Of a DNA stretch of 64,000 nt, positions 7,854 through 15,151 are shown one piece after another. Source of the DNA: Curtobacterium sp. MR_MD2014. GTDB lineage: Bacteria; Actinomycetota; Actinomycetes; Actinomycetales; Microbacteriaceae. Both the position numbers and the translations under genes were made by a program. The notes under the pieces were generated by a model. The model made no database searches. It was not told the origin of the DNA and worked only from the letters and a program-made list of their open reading frames with translations. The stretch lies in contig NZ_CP009755.1 in the NCBI RefSeq assembly GCF_000772085.1, positions 496,001 through 560,000 on the forward strand. The letters run 5' to 3'. Every line of letters starts with the position of its first letter. Position 1 is the first letter of the stretch.

Positions 7854-7897
7854 CGGACGGGAGGCGCGCAACCGGACCGTCACGTGCCTCCCGTCCG
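7854..7897. terminator. GGACGGGAGGC-family hairpin
   Basis: An inverted repeat directly after the phosphatase stop codon: left arm CGGACGGGAGGC from 7854, right arm GCCTCCCGTCC ending near 7897, with a long loop and one mismatch. It lies in tandem with a second hairpin at 7906-7947, in the gap between the phosphatase and the transpeptidase genes. Confidence 0.7.
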
Positions 7898-7905
7898 CAC
7901 CCACC

Positions 7906-7947
7906 CGACGGGAGGCGCGGGACCGCCCCGCCCCGCGCCTCCCGTCC
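7906..7947. terminator. Second GGACGGGAGGC-family hairpin
   Basis: A perfect 14-bp stem (7908-7921 with 7932-7945) around a 10-base loop, G+C only. Two such hairpins in a row between two same-strand genes suggest that the transpeptidase gene is either weakly coupled to the phosphatase gene or has its own promoter. Confidence 0.7.
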
Positions 7948-7992
7948 GCCGCCCCTGACCGCTCACCCCCCCTCGCACCACCGGAGGCCCCC

Positions 7993-8868
7993 GTGCCGTA
8001 CCCCAAGACCTGGACCACCGTCGGCATCGCCGCCGTCGTGGTCGCCGCCGCCGCGATCGCCGTCCCGGTGCTGACCGGCGCGACCGGCGGCGACGCCGTC
8101 CCCGCCGCGGCGGACCGCACCCCCACGGCCACGGCGCGCACGGTACCGAGCGTCCCCGACGTCGCCGCAGCGGCGCTCGCCGCGCTGCCCGAAGCGCGCT
8201 ACTCGGCCGTGGTCGACGGCCTGCTGCCCGTCGACCGGACGGTGTCGTCCGCCGAGGTCTTCCACCTCCGCACCGACGCACCGCTCTTCGGGTCCGATCG
8301 GCAGCACCCTGTCGCGCGCTTCGCGGCCACCGACTTCCTCGGCCAGCCCACGACGGTCGTGGGACTGCGGCACGAGGGGGACTGGGAGCTCGTCCTCACG
8401 CCGGCGCGTCGGGAGCTGCCCTCGGCGGCCGACGGACACGCGGCCGCGCAGACGGCCGCGTGGGTGCCGCGGACGGCACTCGTGCAGCAGGTCACACCGA
8501 CGTCGCACGTGGTCATCTCGACGGCCGACCAGACCGTGTCCATCGAGTCCTCGTCCGGACGGGTCACCCGGAGCTTCCCCGCGGGCGTGGGCACCTCCGA
8601 CACCCCGACGCCGACCGGCGTGACGGGGTACCTGGAGCAGCGGTACGTCGACCCCTCGCAAGGGACGGGCGACCAGGCGATCCAGCTGACGTCGCTGCAC
8701 TCGAGCGCAGCCGACGAACCGTACGGCGGGTCGGACGGCGGGCTCATCGGCCTGCACTGGAACGCGGCGGCCTCGGGGGCGGTGTCCCACGGGTGCGTGC
8801 GACTCTCCGCGGAGGGGGTCGCGGCGCTCGACGCCCTGCCGCTCGGGACGCTCGTGACGGTGGAGTAG
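7993..8868 (+). CDS. L,D-transpeptidase (YkuD domain), membrane-anchored; paralogue of the 24352-25230 gene
   Basis: A 291-residue exported protein with one N-terminal hydrophobic segment (about 10-32). A conserved middle region (SDRQHPVAR, FLGQ, VLTPARRELPSA) precedes a YkuD domain (about 165-291) with the catalytic motif S265-H266-G267-C268-V-R and IGLHW upstream. L,D-transpeptidases make 3-3 peptidoglycan cross-links or attach proteins to meso-diaminopimelate or equivalent residues through a cysteine acyl-enzyme. GTG at 7993 follows GGAGG by seven bases. It sits downstream of the LPVVSG phosphatase. It shares domain order and many stretches with the second transpeptidase, down to identical numbering of the active site. 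Confidence 0.9.
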   Translation: MPYPKTWTTVGIAAVVVAAAAIAVPVLTGATGGDAVPAAADRTPTATARTVPSVPDVAAAALAALPEARYSAVVDGLLPVDRTVSSAEVFHLRTDAPLFGSDRQHPVARFAATDFLGQPTTVVGLRHEGDWELVLTPARRELPSAADGHAAAQTAAWVPRTALVQQVTPTSHVVISTADQTVSIESSSGRVTRSFPAGVGTSDTPTPTGVTGYLEQRYVDPSQGTGDQAIQLTSLHSSAADEPYGGSDGGLIGLHWNAAASGAVSHGCVRLSAEGVAALDALPLGTLVTVE

Positions 8869-8897
8869 CACGGGCACCGCCGGGTACGCTCGGGCCG

Positions 8898-9794
8898 GTG
8901 ACCGACGGGACCGGACAGTTGCCCAGGACCCTGCGGTCCGGGGCCGGTGCGACCGTGCGTCGACTGGTGCACGTCTCGCGTCCGGTCCTGTGGATCAACA
9001 CGATCGGCTCAGGGCTGGTCGCCGTGTGGCTCACCGGCGCGCTGTTCGACCTGCGGGCGCTGCCGATCCTGATCTGGCTGACGCTGCCGTTCAACCTGCT
9101 CATCTACGGCGTCAACGACGTGTTCGACCAGGACACCGACGCGACGAACCCCCGCAAGGGGTCCATCGAGGGTGCCAGGATCCGGCAGTCCGAGGTCCGA
9201 CTCATCGTCTGGGCGGTCGCCGTGGTCAACGTGCCGTTCCTCGTCGCGTTCCTGCTGACGCTGCCGCCGCTCGCGAACGCCGCGATCCTGCTCTACGCGG
9301 TCGTCTTCGTCTGCTACTCCGCGCCACCGGTGCGCTTCAAGGCCCGGCCGTACCTCGACTCGCTGAGCAACGCGGCGTACGCGCTGCCGCTGGTCATCGT
9401 GCCGTTCGCCCTCGAGGAGGAGCCGACGTGGCCCGCCGCGCTGGGACTGATGGCCTGGAGCGTCGCCAAGCACGCCTTCGACGCCGTGCAGGACATCGTC
9501 GAGGACCGTGACGCGGGCATCACCACGACCGCGGTCCGGCTCGGACCCCGGGGGACCGCGCTGTGGAGCGGCGCCTGGTGGGTGGTGTCGACGGTGTTGT
9601 TCGCCGTGGTCAGCATCCCCGTCGCCGCCGTCAACCTGCTCATCGCCGGCATCCTCGTCGTGTGCCTGCTGCGCGCCCCGTCGCCGGAGACCGGTCACCG
9701 CCTGTACCGCCTGTCGGTCGCCTTCCCGTACATCGCGGGGTCCTTCGCCGGGGTGCTGCTCCTGGTGTCCATCGTGCTCGGAGGTGCCCGGTGA
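8898..9794 (+). CDS. UbiA-family prenyltransferase
   Basis: A 298-residue membrane protein with about eight hydrophobic helices. The two aspartate-rich prenyl-diphosphate/Mg2+ sites are clear: N73-D-x-x-D-x-D-x-D (NDVFDQDTD) and DAVQDIVEDRD near 195-205. UbiA enzymes attach isoprenoid chains to acceptors such as quinone rings, hemes, lipids or lycopene (CrtEb). The next gene is a CrtI-like oxidoreductase, overlapping by four bases (GTGA), so a role in modifying a carotenoid or other polyprenoid is likely; crtE and crtB are not here. GTG 8898 follows TACGCT (8885-8890) by seven bases, indicating a leaderless transcript. Confidence 0.88.
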   Translation: MTDGTGQLPRTLRSGAGATVRRLVHVSRPVLWINTIGSGLVAVWLTGALFDLRALPILIWLTLPFNLLIYGVNDVFDQDTDATNPRKGSIEGARIRQSEVRLIVWAVAVVNVPFLVAFLLTLPPLANAAILLYAVVFVCYSAPPVRFKARPYLDSLSNAAYALPLVIVPFALEEEPTWPAALGLMAWSVAKHAFDAVQDIVEDRDAGITTTAVRLGPRGTALWSGAWWVVSTVLFAVVSIPVAAVNLLIAGILVVCLLRAPSPETGHRLYRLSVAFPYIAGSFAGVLLLVSIVLGGAR

Positions 9795-11242
9795 GTCGTG
9801 TCGTCGTCGTCGGAGGCGGGATCGGTGGGCTCACCGCCGCCGCCCTGCTCGCCCGTGCCGGGCACCGTGTGACCCTGCTCGAGGCGTCGGACCGGCTCGG
9901 GGGCAAGAGCCGTCGCATCCAGCTCGGGGCGGACCGGATCGACACCGGGCCGTCGCTCGTCACCTTCCCGGCGGTGTGGGACGAGCTGCTGCGGCGACTC
10001 GGCGGACGTTCCGGCGAGGACGGGCACCTCGACCTCGTGCGCATGCCCGAGGTCGGCCGGTACTTCCACCGGGGCGAGGAGACCGCGCTGCCGGTCGCGC
10101 CCGACCACCCCTGGTACCCGGCGTGGCGACGCTTCGCCGACCTGCACGCGCCGCTCGCCGACGACGTCACGCGGCTCCTGCTCGCCGACCCGCTCGACCG
10201 CTCGGCCCTGCCGGCCGTCCGTCGCCTGCTCTCCGTGTACGGCTCGCGGCTCACGACGCGTGCGTACCTCGACGGCCTGGCGTGGCTGCCGGACGGGCTG
10301 CGCGAGATCATCGCGATCCACACCCTCAACGCCGGGGTCTCACCCGCACGCACCCCTGCGCTCTACGCGAGCATGCCGGCGATCATGGCGGAGACCGGCG
10401 CGTGGGTGCCCCGCGGTGGCGTGTACGAGGTCGTGCTCGCGTTGCAGCGACTCGCCGAGGCCGCCGGCGTCGAGGTCCGCACCGGCGAGGCCGTCACCCG
10501 CATCGCGCGCGGTGGCGTCACCACCGAGGCCGCGCACCACCCCGCCGACCTGGTCGTCAGCGCCCTCGACGCCGACCGGCTCGCCGCGCTGACCGGACCG
10601 GCCGGTCCGTCCGCGATGTCCGCGATGTCCGCGCTGCCCCGCCCGCGCTCCCGCCCCCGCCCCCGCCCCCGGGCCCTGTCCTGCTCCGCCGTCGCGCTCT
10701 ACGGCGTGCTGCGCGAGGAGCTGCCCGAGGGCCTCGCGACGCACAGCGTGGTGCTGCCGACGAAGCCGGACGCACTGCACCGGAGCCTCGAGGCGGGCGA
10801 CGAGCCGGCGGACACGATGGTGTTCGTCAACCACTACCGCGCCGGCGAGCTCTCCCCGAACCCGCACGGCACCGTGGGCGTGCTGCTGACCGCACCCGCG
10901 GACGGGGCGCACTACGAGATCGACCACCCCTTCGTGCGGCGGGAGGTCGACCGGGTGTCGGCAGCGCTGGGCCTCGACCGACCGATCACCGACCTGCTCG
11001 ACGACCACGTGGTCCTCGACCCGCAGTACTACGGCACCGGGGGAGAACCGCACGGGGCGCTCTACGGGGCGGCCCGTCCGCCGTGGCAGAGCGGGCCGTT
11101 CCACCGCCCCTCGTACAACGACCGCTGGCGGCCCTGGCTGTGGCGGGTGGGCGCGTCGGTGCACCCCGGCGGCGGGATCCCGGCGGTCGTGGGCGGCGCG
11201 ATGATCGCGACGGAGCGGCTGCTCCGGGCGAACCCGGTCTGA
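9791..11242 (+). CDS. CrtI-like FAD-dependent oxidoreductase / phytoene-desaturase family
   Basis: A 483-residue flavoprotein. The N-terminal Rossmann fingerprint VVVVGGGIGGLTAA (residues 4-17) with LLEASDRLGGKSR binds FAD, and the C-terminal GASVHPGGGIPAVVGGAM is the classic phytoene desaturase signature. It starts at GTG 9791, overlapping the UbiA stop by four bases, so translation is probably coupled. A low-complexity insertion (about residues 270-297, SAMSAMSA then R/P alternation) comes from short tandem DNA repeats at 10608-10672 and is absent from usual family members. It likely desaturates or oxidizes the prenyl product of its neighbour; the exact substrate is unknown. Confidence 0.85.
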   Translation: MSRVVVVGGGIGGLTAAALLARAGHRVTLLEASDRLGGKSRRIQLGADRIDTGPSLVTFPAVWDELLRRLGGRSGEDGHLDLVRMPEVGRYFHRGEETALPVAPDHPWYPAWRRFADLHAPLADDVTRLLLADPLDRSALPAVRRLLSVYGSRLTTRAYLDGLAWLPDGLREIIAIHTLNAGVSPARTPALYASMPAIMAETGAWVPRGGVYEVVLALQRLAEAAGVEVRTGEAVTRIARGGVTTEAAHHPADLVVSALDADRLAALTGPAGPSAMSAMSALPRPRSRPRPRPRALSCSAVALYGVLREELPEGLATHSVVLPTKPDALHRSLEAGDEPADTMVFVNHYRAGELSPNPHGTVGVLLTAPADGAHYEIDHPFVRREVDRVSAALGLDRPITDLLDDHVVLDPQYYGTGGEPHGALYGAARPPWQSGPFHRPSYNDRWRPWLWRVGASVHPGGGIPAVVGGAMIATERLLRANPV

Positions 11243-11261
11243 GCGCGCGTTCGCGCCCTCG

Positions 11262-12059
11262 CTAGAGCTCGACCTCGATCGGCTCCGCGCGGACGAGCTC
11301 GTGCACGCCGGCGATGACCTCGCTCGGGCGGAACGGGTACCGGTCGATCTCGGCCTGGTCGCTGATGCCGGTCATCACCAGGACGGTGTGGAGCCCGGCC
11401 TCGATGCCCGCCTGCACGTCGGTGTCCATGCGGTCGCCGATCATGCCCGTGTTCTCGGAGTGGGCCCCGATCCGGTTCATCGCCGAGCGGAACATCATCG
11501 GGTTCGGCTTGCCGACGACGTACGGCTGCTTCCCGGTGGCCTTCTCGATCATCGCGGCGATGGCCCCGGTCGCCGGCAGGACCCCCTCGGCACTGGGCCC
11601 GGTGGCGTCGGGGTTCGTCACGATGAACCGGGCGCCGTCGCGGATGAGCCGGACGGCCTTGGTGATCGCCTCGAACGAGTAGTTGCGGGTCTCGCCGACG
11701 ACGACGTAGTCGGGCGCGGTCTCGGTCATGATGAAGCCGGCCTCGTGCAGCGCCGTCGTCATGCCGGCCTCGCCGATCACGAACGCGGAGCCGCCGGGCA
11801 TCTGCGAGCGGCAGAAGTCCGCGGTGGCGAGCGCCGACGTCCAGATGCGCTCCTCGGGGACCTCGAGCCCCGACCACCGCAGCCGGGCGCTGAGGTCACG
11901 CGGCGTGAAGATCGAGTTGTTCGTCAGGACGAGGAACTCGGTCCCTTCGTCCAGCCACTGCTGGATGAGCTCGGGAGCGCCCGGCAGGGCCTGGTTCTCG
12001 TGGACGAGCACGCCGTCCATGTCGGTCAGCCAGCACTCGACTTCGTCGCGGGTCGCCAT
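11262..12059 (-). CDS. HAD-IIA family hydrolase (NagD/PGP-like phosphatase)
   Basis: A 265-residue phosphatase of the haloacid dehalogenase superfamily, subclass IIA. Motif I is D13-M-D-G-V (nucleophile and acid Asp), motif II is VLTNNS, motif III/IV are GKPNPMMF and GDRMDTDVQAG. The cap domain lies between motifs II and III. Members dephosphorylate nucleotides, sugar phosphates or phosphoglycolate. The ATG at 12059 is six bases downstream of TACGCT (12071-12066 on the minus strand), a leaderless arrangement. It is divergent from the TetR gene. Confidence 0.92.
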   Translation of the reverse strand: MATRDEVECWLTDMDGVLVHENQALPGAPELIQQWLDEGTEFLVLTNNSIFTPRDLSARLRWSGLEVPEERIWTSALATADFCRSQMPGGSAFVIGEAGMTTALHEAGFIMTETAPDYVVVGETRNYSFEAITKAVRLIRDGARFIVTNPDATGPSAEGVLPATGAIAAMIEKATGKQPYVVGKPNPMMFRSAMNRIGAHSENTGMIGDRMDTDVQAGIEAGLHTVLVMTGISDQAEIDRYPFRPSEVIAGVHELVRAEPIEVEL

Positions 12060-12197
12060 GGGCCCAGCGTACTGGGGCCGCCGCTCGCCGGGCCCGGTGG
12101 TCACCCGACTGTGGAGGACTGGCCGACCGGACACCGACCGGCGTTCGGCTTTGGGTTACGATTTTCGGGACACGTACCGGATCAAGGAGGCCTCCCC

Positions 12198-12944
12198 GTG
12201 CTCGTCGACCCCGGCAGCCCCACCGCACAGCCGCGCACCACGACCGACGGCCGTACCGGCGCGGGAGCGGCCGACGCCCCCACCGGGACGACACCGGCAG
12301 CCGACACCGCCGCCGCACCCCGTCGCCGCCGCGGTCGCCCCAACGTCCTGAGCCGACAGCAGGTGGTCGACGCCGCCACCGCCATCGCCAACGAGGAGGG
12401 CCTCGACCGCCTCTCCTTCCGCGCCCTCGGCGCGAAGCTCGGCGTCGCACCGATGACCGTGCACCGGACGATCGGCGGCCTCGACGACCTGCACGCCGAG
12501 CTCGTCCGTCGCACCGTCGACGAGTTCACGGCCACCTTCGTCTGGCCGGACGACTGGCGCTCGGTCGTCCACGTCTTCGCCTGCACCTTCCGCGACCTCA
12601 TGCGCACCCACCCCCTCGTGCTCGAGTCGCACAGCCAGCGCGCCCCGCTCGCCTCCACCGAGTCCGACGCCGTCGTGGCGAAGGTCGTCGGGGCGCTGCA
12701 GCAGGCGGGTCTGCCGGAGCGCGAGGCCATGTACGCGTTCTTCGTGGTCTACGACTTCGTCGTCGGGCACGCCGGCGTGCAGGTCGGCCGCGGCGACTCC
12801 GAGGCGGGACGTCCGGAGCGGCACCGCGTGGTCGGGGAGATCCTCGGCGAGCACTCGTACGACGACCGCTTCGCCCTGGGCCTCGAGATCATCACCGCCG
12901 GCATCGAGGCCCGCGTCCGCACGCACGGCACCACCGCGTCGTGA
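12198..12944 (+). CDS. TetR-family transcriptional regulator
   Basis: A 248-residue protein with a long Thr/Ala/Pro-rich N-terminal tail (about 1-42), an RRRRGRPNVLS arm, and a helix-turn-helix at about 52-98 (QVVDAATAIANEEGLDRLS then FRALGAKLGVAPMTVHRTI). The helical C-terminal part is the ligand/dimer domain. GTG 12198 is selected because AAGGAGG stands seven bases upstream, one of the few strong Shine-Dalgarno sites here. TACGAT at 12157-12162 is a likely -10. The downstream DUF3592 gene overlaps by four bases and is probably co-transcribed. Ligand and targets are unknown. Confidence 0.87.
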   Translation: MLVDPGSPTAQPRTTTDGRTGAGAADAPTGTTPAADTAAAPRRRRGRPNVLSRQQVVDAATAIANEEGLDRLSFRALGAKLGVAPMTVHRTIGGLDDLHAELVRRTVDEFTATFVWPDDWRSVVHVFACTFRDLMRTHPLVLESHSQRAPLASTESDAVVAKVVGALQQAGLPEREAMYAFFVVYDFVVGHAGVQVGRGDSEAGRPERHRVVGEILGEHSYDDRFALGLEIITAGIEARVRTHGTTAS

Positions 12945-13807
12945 GCACGGTCGACCCGCAGCAGGCGCGCCGCGAACGCGAGGCCCGGTACCGCGGCTCG
13001 ACCACCGCCCTGACGATGACCGTCGTCGGTGCACTGCTGGTCGTCGCCGCGGGGGTGATCGGTGGACTCGCGGTGTCGGACTTCGTCCTGCGCTTCCGGA
13101 TGATGACGGTCAACAGCATCTTCTCCGACAGCCCCGACCCGGAGACGCACCTGTGGGCGGCCCCGAGCGCGGTCGTCGGCACCCTGGTGGCCGTCGGCGT
13201 GTACACGCGGTGGAACCACCGGTGGTCCGGGCGCACCACCGACCTGGTCGGGCTCGGGCCGCTGCCGCTCTGGCTCGTCGGTGCCACCGCGTGCACCTGG
13301 TGGGCCACGACCACGCAGTGGCCCGCACCGGACCGCGTCGGCGTGGCCGTGGACCCGACGTTCGGGCACGACGAGACGTGGGGCGTCGGCAGCTGGATCC
13401 TGTACACCGCCGTGTGGTGGCTGCCGGGGCTCCTCACCGTCGTGACCGTCCTCGCGCTCGTGGCCGGCGGTGCCACGCGGATCGGCCGAGGGAACCGGCG
13501 CGCCCGGCTCACGGACGTGCTGGCGAACGGCCGCCGCACCACGGGCGAGGTCACCGCGATCAGCGGTGGCACGACCCCGGACGCGTCGCGCACGCTGCTG
13601 CGGTGGACCTTCTCGTTCGTGGACCTGCACGGCGTCCGGCGCTGGGTCGAGCGGACCGAGGGCTTCACCCACGGCACCGCTCCGGTGCTCGGCGGGACGG
13701 TGACCGTGCTCCACGACCCGGCCCGCCCCGGCGACCGCAAGCGCATCTTCACGACGACCGGCAGCGGTGACGACCCCGAGGACTTCCTGCGCCCCGGCAC
13801 GACCTGA
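12941..13807 (+). CDS. DUF3592-like membrane protein
   Basis: A 288-residue protein with about four hydrophobic segments in its first 175 residues, followed by a cytosolic or extracellular beta domain (GEVTAISGG, LRWTFSFVDLHGVRR, VTVLHDPARPGDRK) of the DUF3592 type. No catalytic motif is visible. GTG 12941 overlaps the TetR stop (GTGA), so the two form an operon and the regulator may control this membrane protein. Confidence 0.7.
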   Translation: MSTVDPQQARREREARYRGSTTALTMTVVGALLVVAAGVIGGLAVSDFVLRFRMMTVNSIFSDSPDPETHLWAAPSAVVGTLVAVGVYTRWNHRWSGRTTDLVGLGPLPLWLVGATACTWWATTTQWPAPDRVGVAVDPTFGHDETWGVGSWILYTAVWWLPGLLTVVTVLALVAGGATRIGRGNRRARLTDVLANGRRTTGEVTAISGGTTPDASRTLLRWTFSFVDLHGVRRWVERTEGFTHGTAPVLGGTVTVLHDPARPGDRKRIFTTTGSGDDPEDFLRPGTT

Positions 13808-13865
13808 GGCCGGACGAAGATTGGCACTTCTCCACGAAAACGCGGCGCTCCTAGGCTCGTCAGCC

Positions 13866-14177
13866 GTGTCAGAACAGAACGTCCAGCCCCAGCAGCACCC
13901 GTACCAGCCGTACGCAACGGCGCCGGCCGCCCCGCAGCGCACGAACACCCTCGCGATCATCGCGCTCGTCGCGGCGTTCGTCGCGCCGATCGTCGGGTTC
14001 GTCCTCGGCTTCGTCGCGATGTCCCAGGCGAAGAAGCGTGACGAGGGCGGCCGTGGCCTGGCGCTCGCCGCGGTCATCGTCGGCGGGGTGATCACGGTCT
14101 TCTACGCCGTGCTCTTCATCGCGCTCGTCGCGGTCGCGATGTCCGAGCCGTCGGTCACGTACCCGACGTCGTACTGA
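13866..14177 (+). CDS. Small DUF4190 membrane protein
   Basis: A 103-residue protein: a Pro/Gln/Tyr-rich N-terminus (QPQQHPYQPYATAPAAP), then NTLAIIALVAAFVAPIVGFVLGFVAMSQAKK, a short G-rich loop and a second helix (LALAAVIVGGVITVFYAVLF). Two hydrophobic hairpin helices with a K-K/R turn are the DUF4190 layout, common in actinobacteria and of unknown function. GTG 13866 lies eight bases after TAGGCT (13852-13857), so the message is probably leaderless. Confidence 0.8.
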   Translation: MSEQNVQPQQHPYQPYATAPAAPQRTNTLAIIALVAAFVAPIVGFVLGFVAMSQAKKRDEGGRGLALAAVIVGGVITVFYAVLFIALVAVAMSEPSVTYPTSY

Positions 14178-14198
14178 CCGTCGGCTGACGGCGGTCGC

Positions 14199-14259
14199 CG
14201 GACGGGAGGCGCGGGGCACGCGCCCTACGCTGGTCACGTGACCGAGCGCCTCCCGTCCG
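14199..14259. repeat. GGACGGGAGGC-family inverted repeat that encloses the next gene's start
   Basis: Arms CGGACGGGAGGCGC (14199-14212) and GCGCCTCCCGTCCG (14246-14259) are perfectly complementary. The 33-base loop contains the -10 TACGCT (14226-14231), the palindrome GGTCACGTGACC (14232-14243) and the GTG start of the methyltransferase gene; the right arm is coding (residues ERLPSD). It may end the DUF4190 transcript while constraining the next gene's promoter. Confidence 0.75.
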
Positions 14260-14936
14260 ACCCCGTGGTCCCGTCGACGGGACCGGCGCAGCCGGACGGT
14301 CCCACGCTGCCACCGACCCACGAGGCCACGACGAACGGCGTCGGGCCGCACCCCGAGCCCTGGCCGGAGGACCCCCGGCTCGACCCGGAGCTGCTCGCCG
14401 CCGGGGACACCCGCAACGTCGTCGACCGCTTCCGGTACTGGTCGATGGACGCCATCGTCGCCGAGCTCGACACCCGCCGGCACGCCTTCGACGTCGCGAT
14501 CGAGAACTGGCAGCACGACCTCAACATCGGGTCGATCGTGCGGAGTGCGAACGCGTTCCTCGCCGGCACCGTGCACGTCATCGGTCGGCGACGCTGGAAC
14601 AAGCGCGGGGCGATGGTCACCGACCGGTACCAGCACGTGCGGTACCACCCGGACGTCGCGGCGTTCCTGGCTGCGATGCACGAGGAGGGACGACCGGTCG
14701 TCGCGATCGACAACACCCCGGGTGCCGAGCGCATCGAGACCGCGGCGATCCCGGAGCGCTGCGTGTTCCTGTTCGGGCAGGAGGGGCCGGGGCTCACCGA
14801 CGAGGCCGTCGCGGGTGCGGACGCCCACCTCGAGATCACGCAGTTCGGGTCGACGCGGAGCATCAACGCCTCGGCCGCGGCGGCGATCGTCATGCACGCC
14901 TGGGTCGTCCAGCACGCGGTCCTGCCCACGGACTGA
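14238..14936 (+). CDS. SpoU/TrmH-family RNA 2'-O-methyltransferase
   Basis: A 232-residue SPOUT-class methyltransferase that would methylate a ribose 2'-OH in rRNA or tRNA using S-adenosylmethionine. The three family motifs are present: N96-x5-R102 in NIGSIVRSANAF, LFGQEGPG at 178-185, and STRSINASAAAAI at 205-217, which form the trefoil knot. The first about 60 residues are a Pro/Asp-rich extension beyond the core, starting with MTERLPSDP. GTG 14238 follows TACGCT by six bases (leaderless). The RNA target cannot be told from sequence. Confidence 0.88.
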   Translation: MTERLPSDPVVPSTGPAQPDGPTLPPTHEATTNGVGPHPEPWPEDPRLDPELLAAGDTRNVVDRFRYWSMDAIVAELDTRRHAFDVAIENWQHDLNIGSIVRSANAFLAGTVHVIGRRRWNKRGAMVTDRYQHVRYHPDVAAFLAAMHEEGRPVVAIDNTPGAERIETAAIPERCVFLFGQEGPGLTDEAVAGADAHLEITQFGSTRSINASAAAAIVMHAWVVQHAVLPTD

Positions 14937-14944
14937 CGCGCTCG

Positions 14945-15014
14945 CCGCCGGGCTGGAGCCGCCGGGCCGCCGGGCCGGGGGGCCGCCGGGCCGCCGGGCC
15001 GCCGGGCCGGAGGG
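14945..15014. repeat. CCGCCGGG simple repeat
   Basis: A short run of GCCGCCGGGCCG-type units, G and C only, downstream of the methyltransferase gene. No gene is apparent; probably slippage-prone spacer. Confidence 0.7.
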
Positions 15015-15032
15015 GCCGCGCACGAGACTCGG

Positions 15033-15080
15033 CTCCGCGGACACGTTCGCGGCGCCGGGGCCGCGAACGTGTCCGCGGAG
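15033..15080. terminator. 20-bp-stem bidirectional terminator hairpin
   Basis: A perfect 20-bp stem (15033-15052 with 15061-15080, loop CGCCGGGG) between the ends of the methyltransferase (+) and LacI (-) genes. Short copies of CGAGACTCGG flank it at 15023-15032 and 15082-15091. Confidence 0.75.
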
Positions 15081-15151
15081 GCGAGACTCGGGTGCGCGCG
15101 GGAGGTGCGGGCGGCGCGGACGTGCGCGTCAGCGCGGCGCGGACGCTCGCG

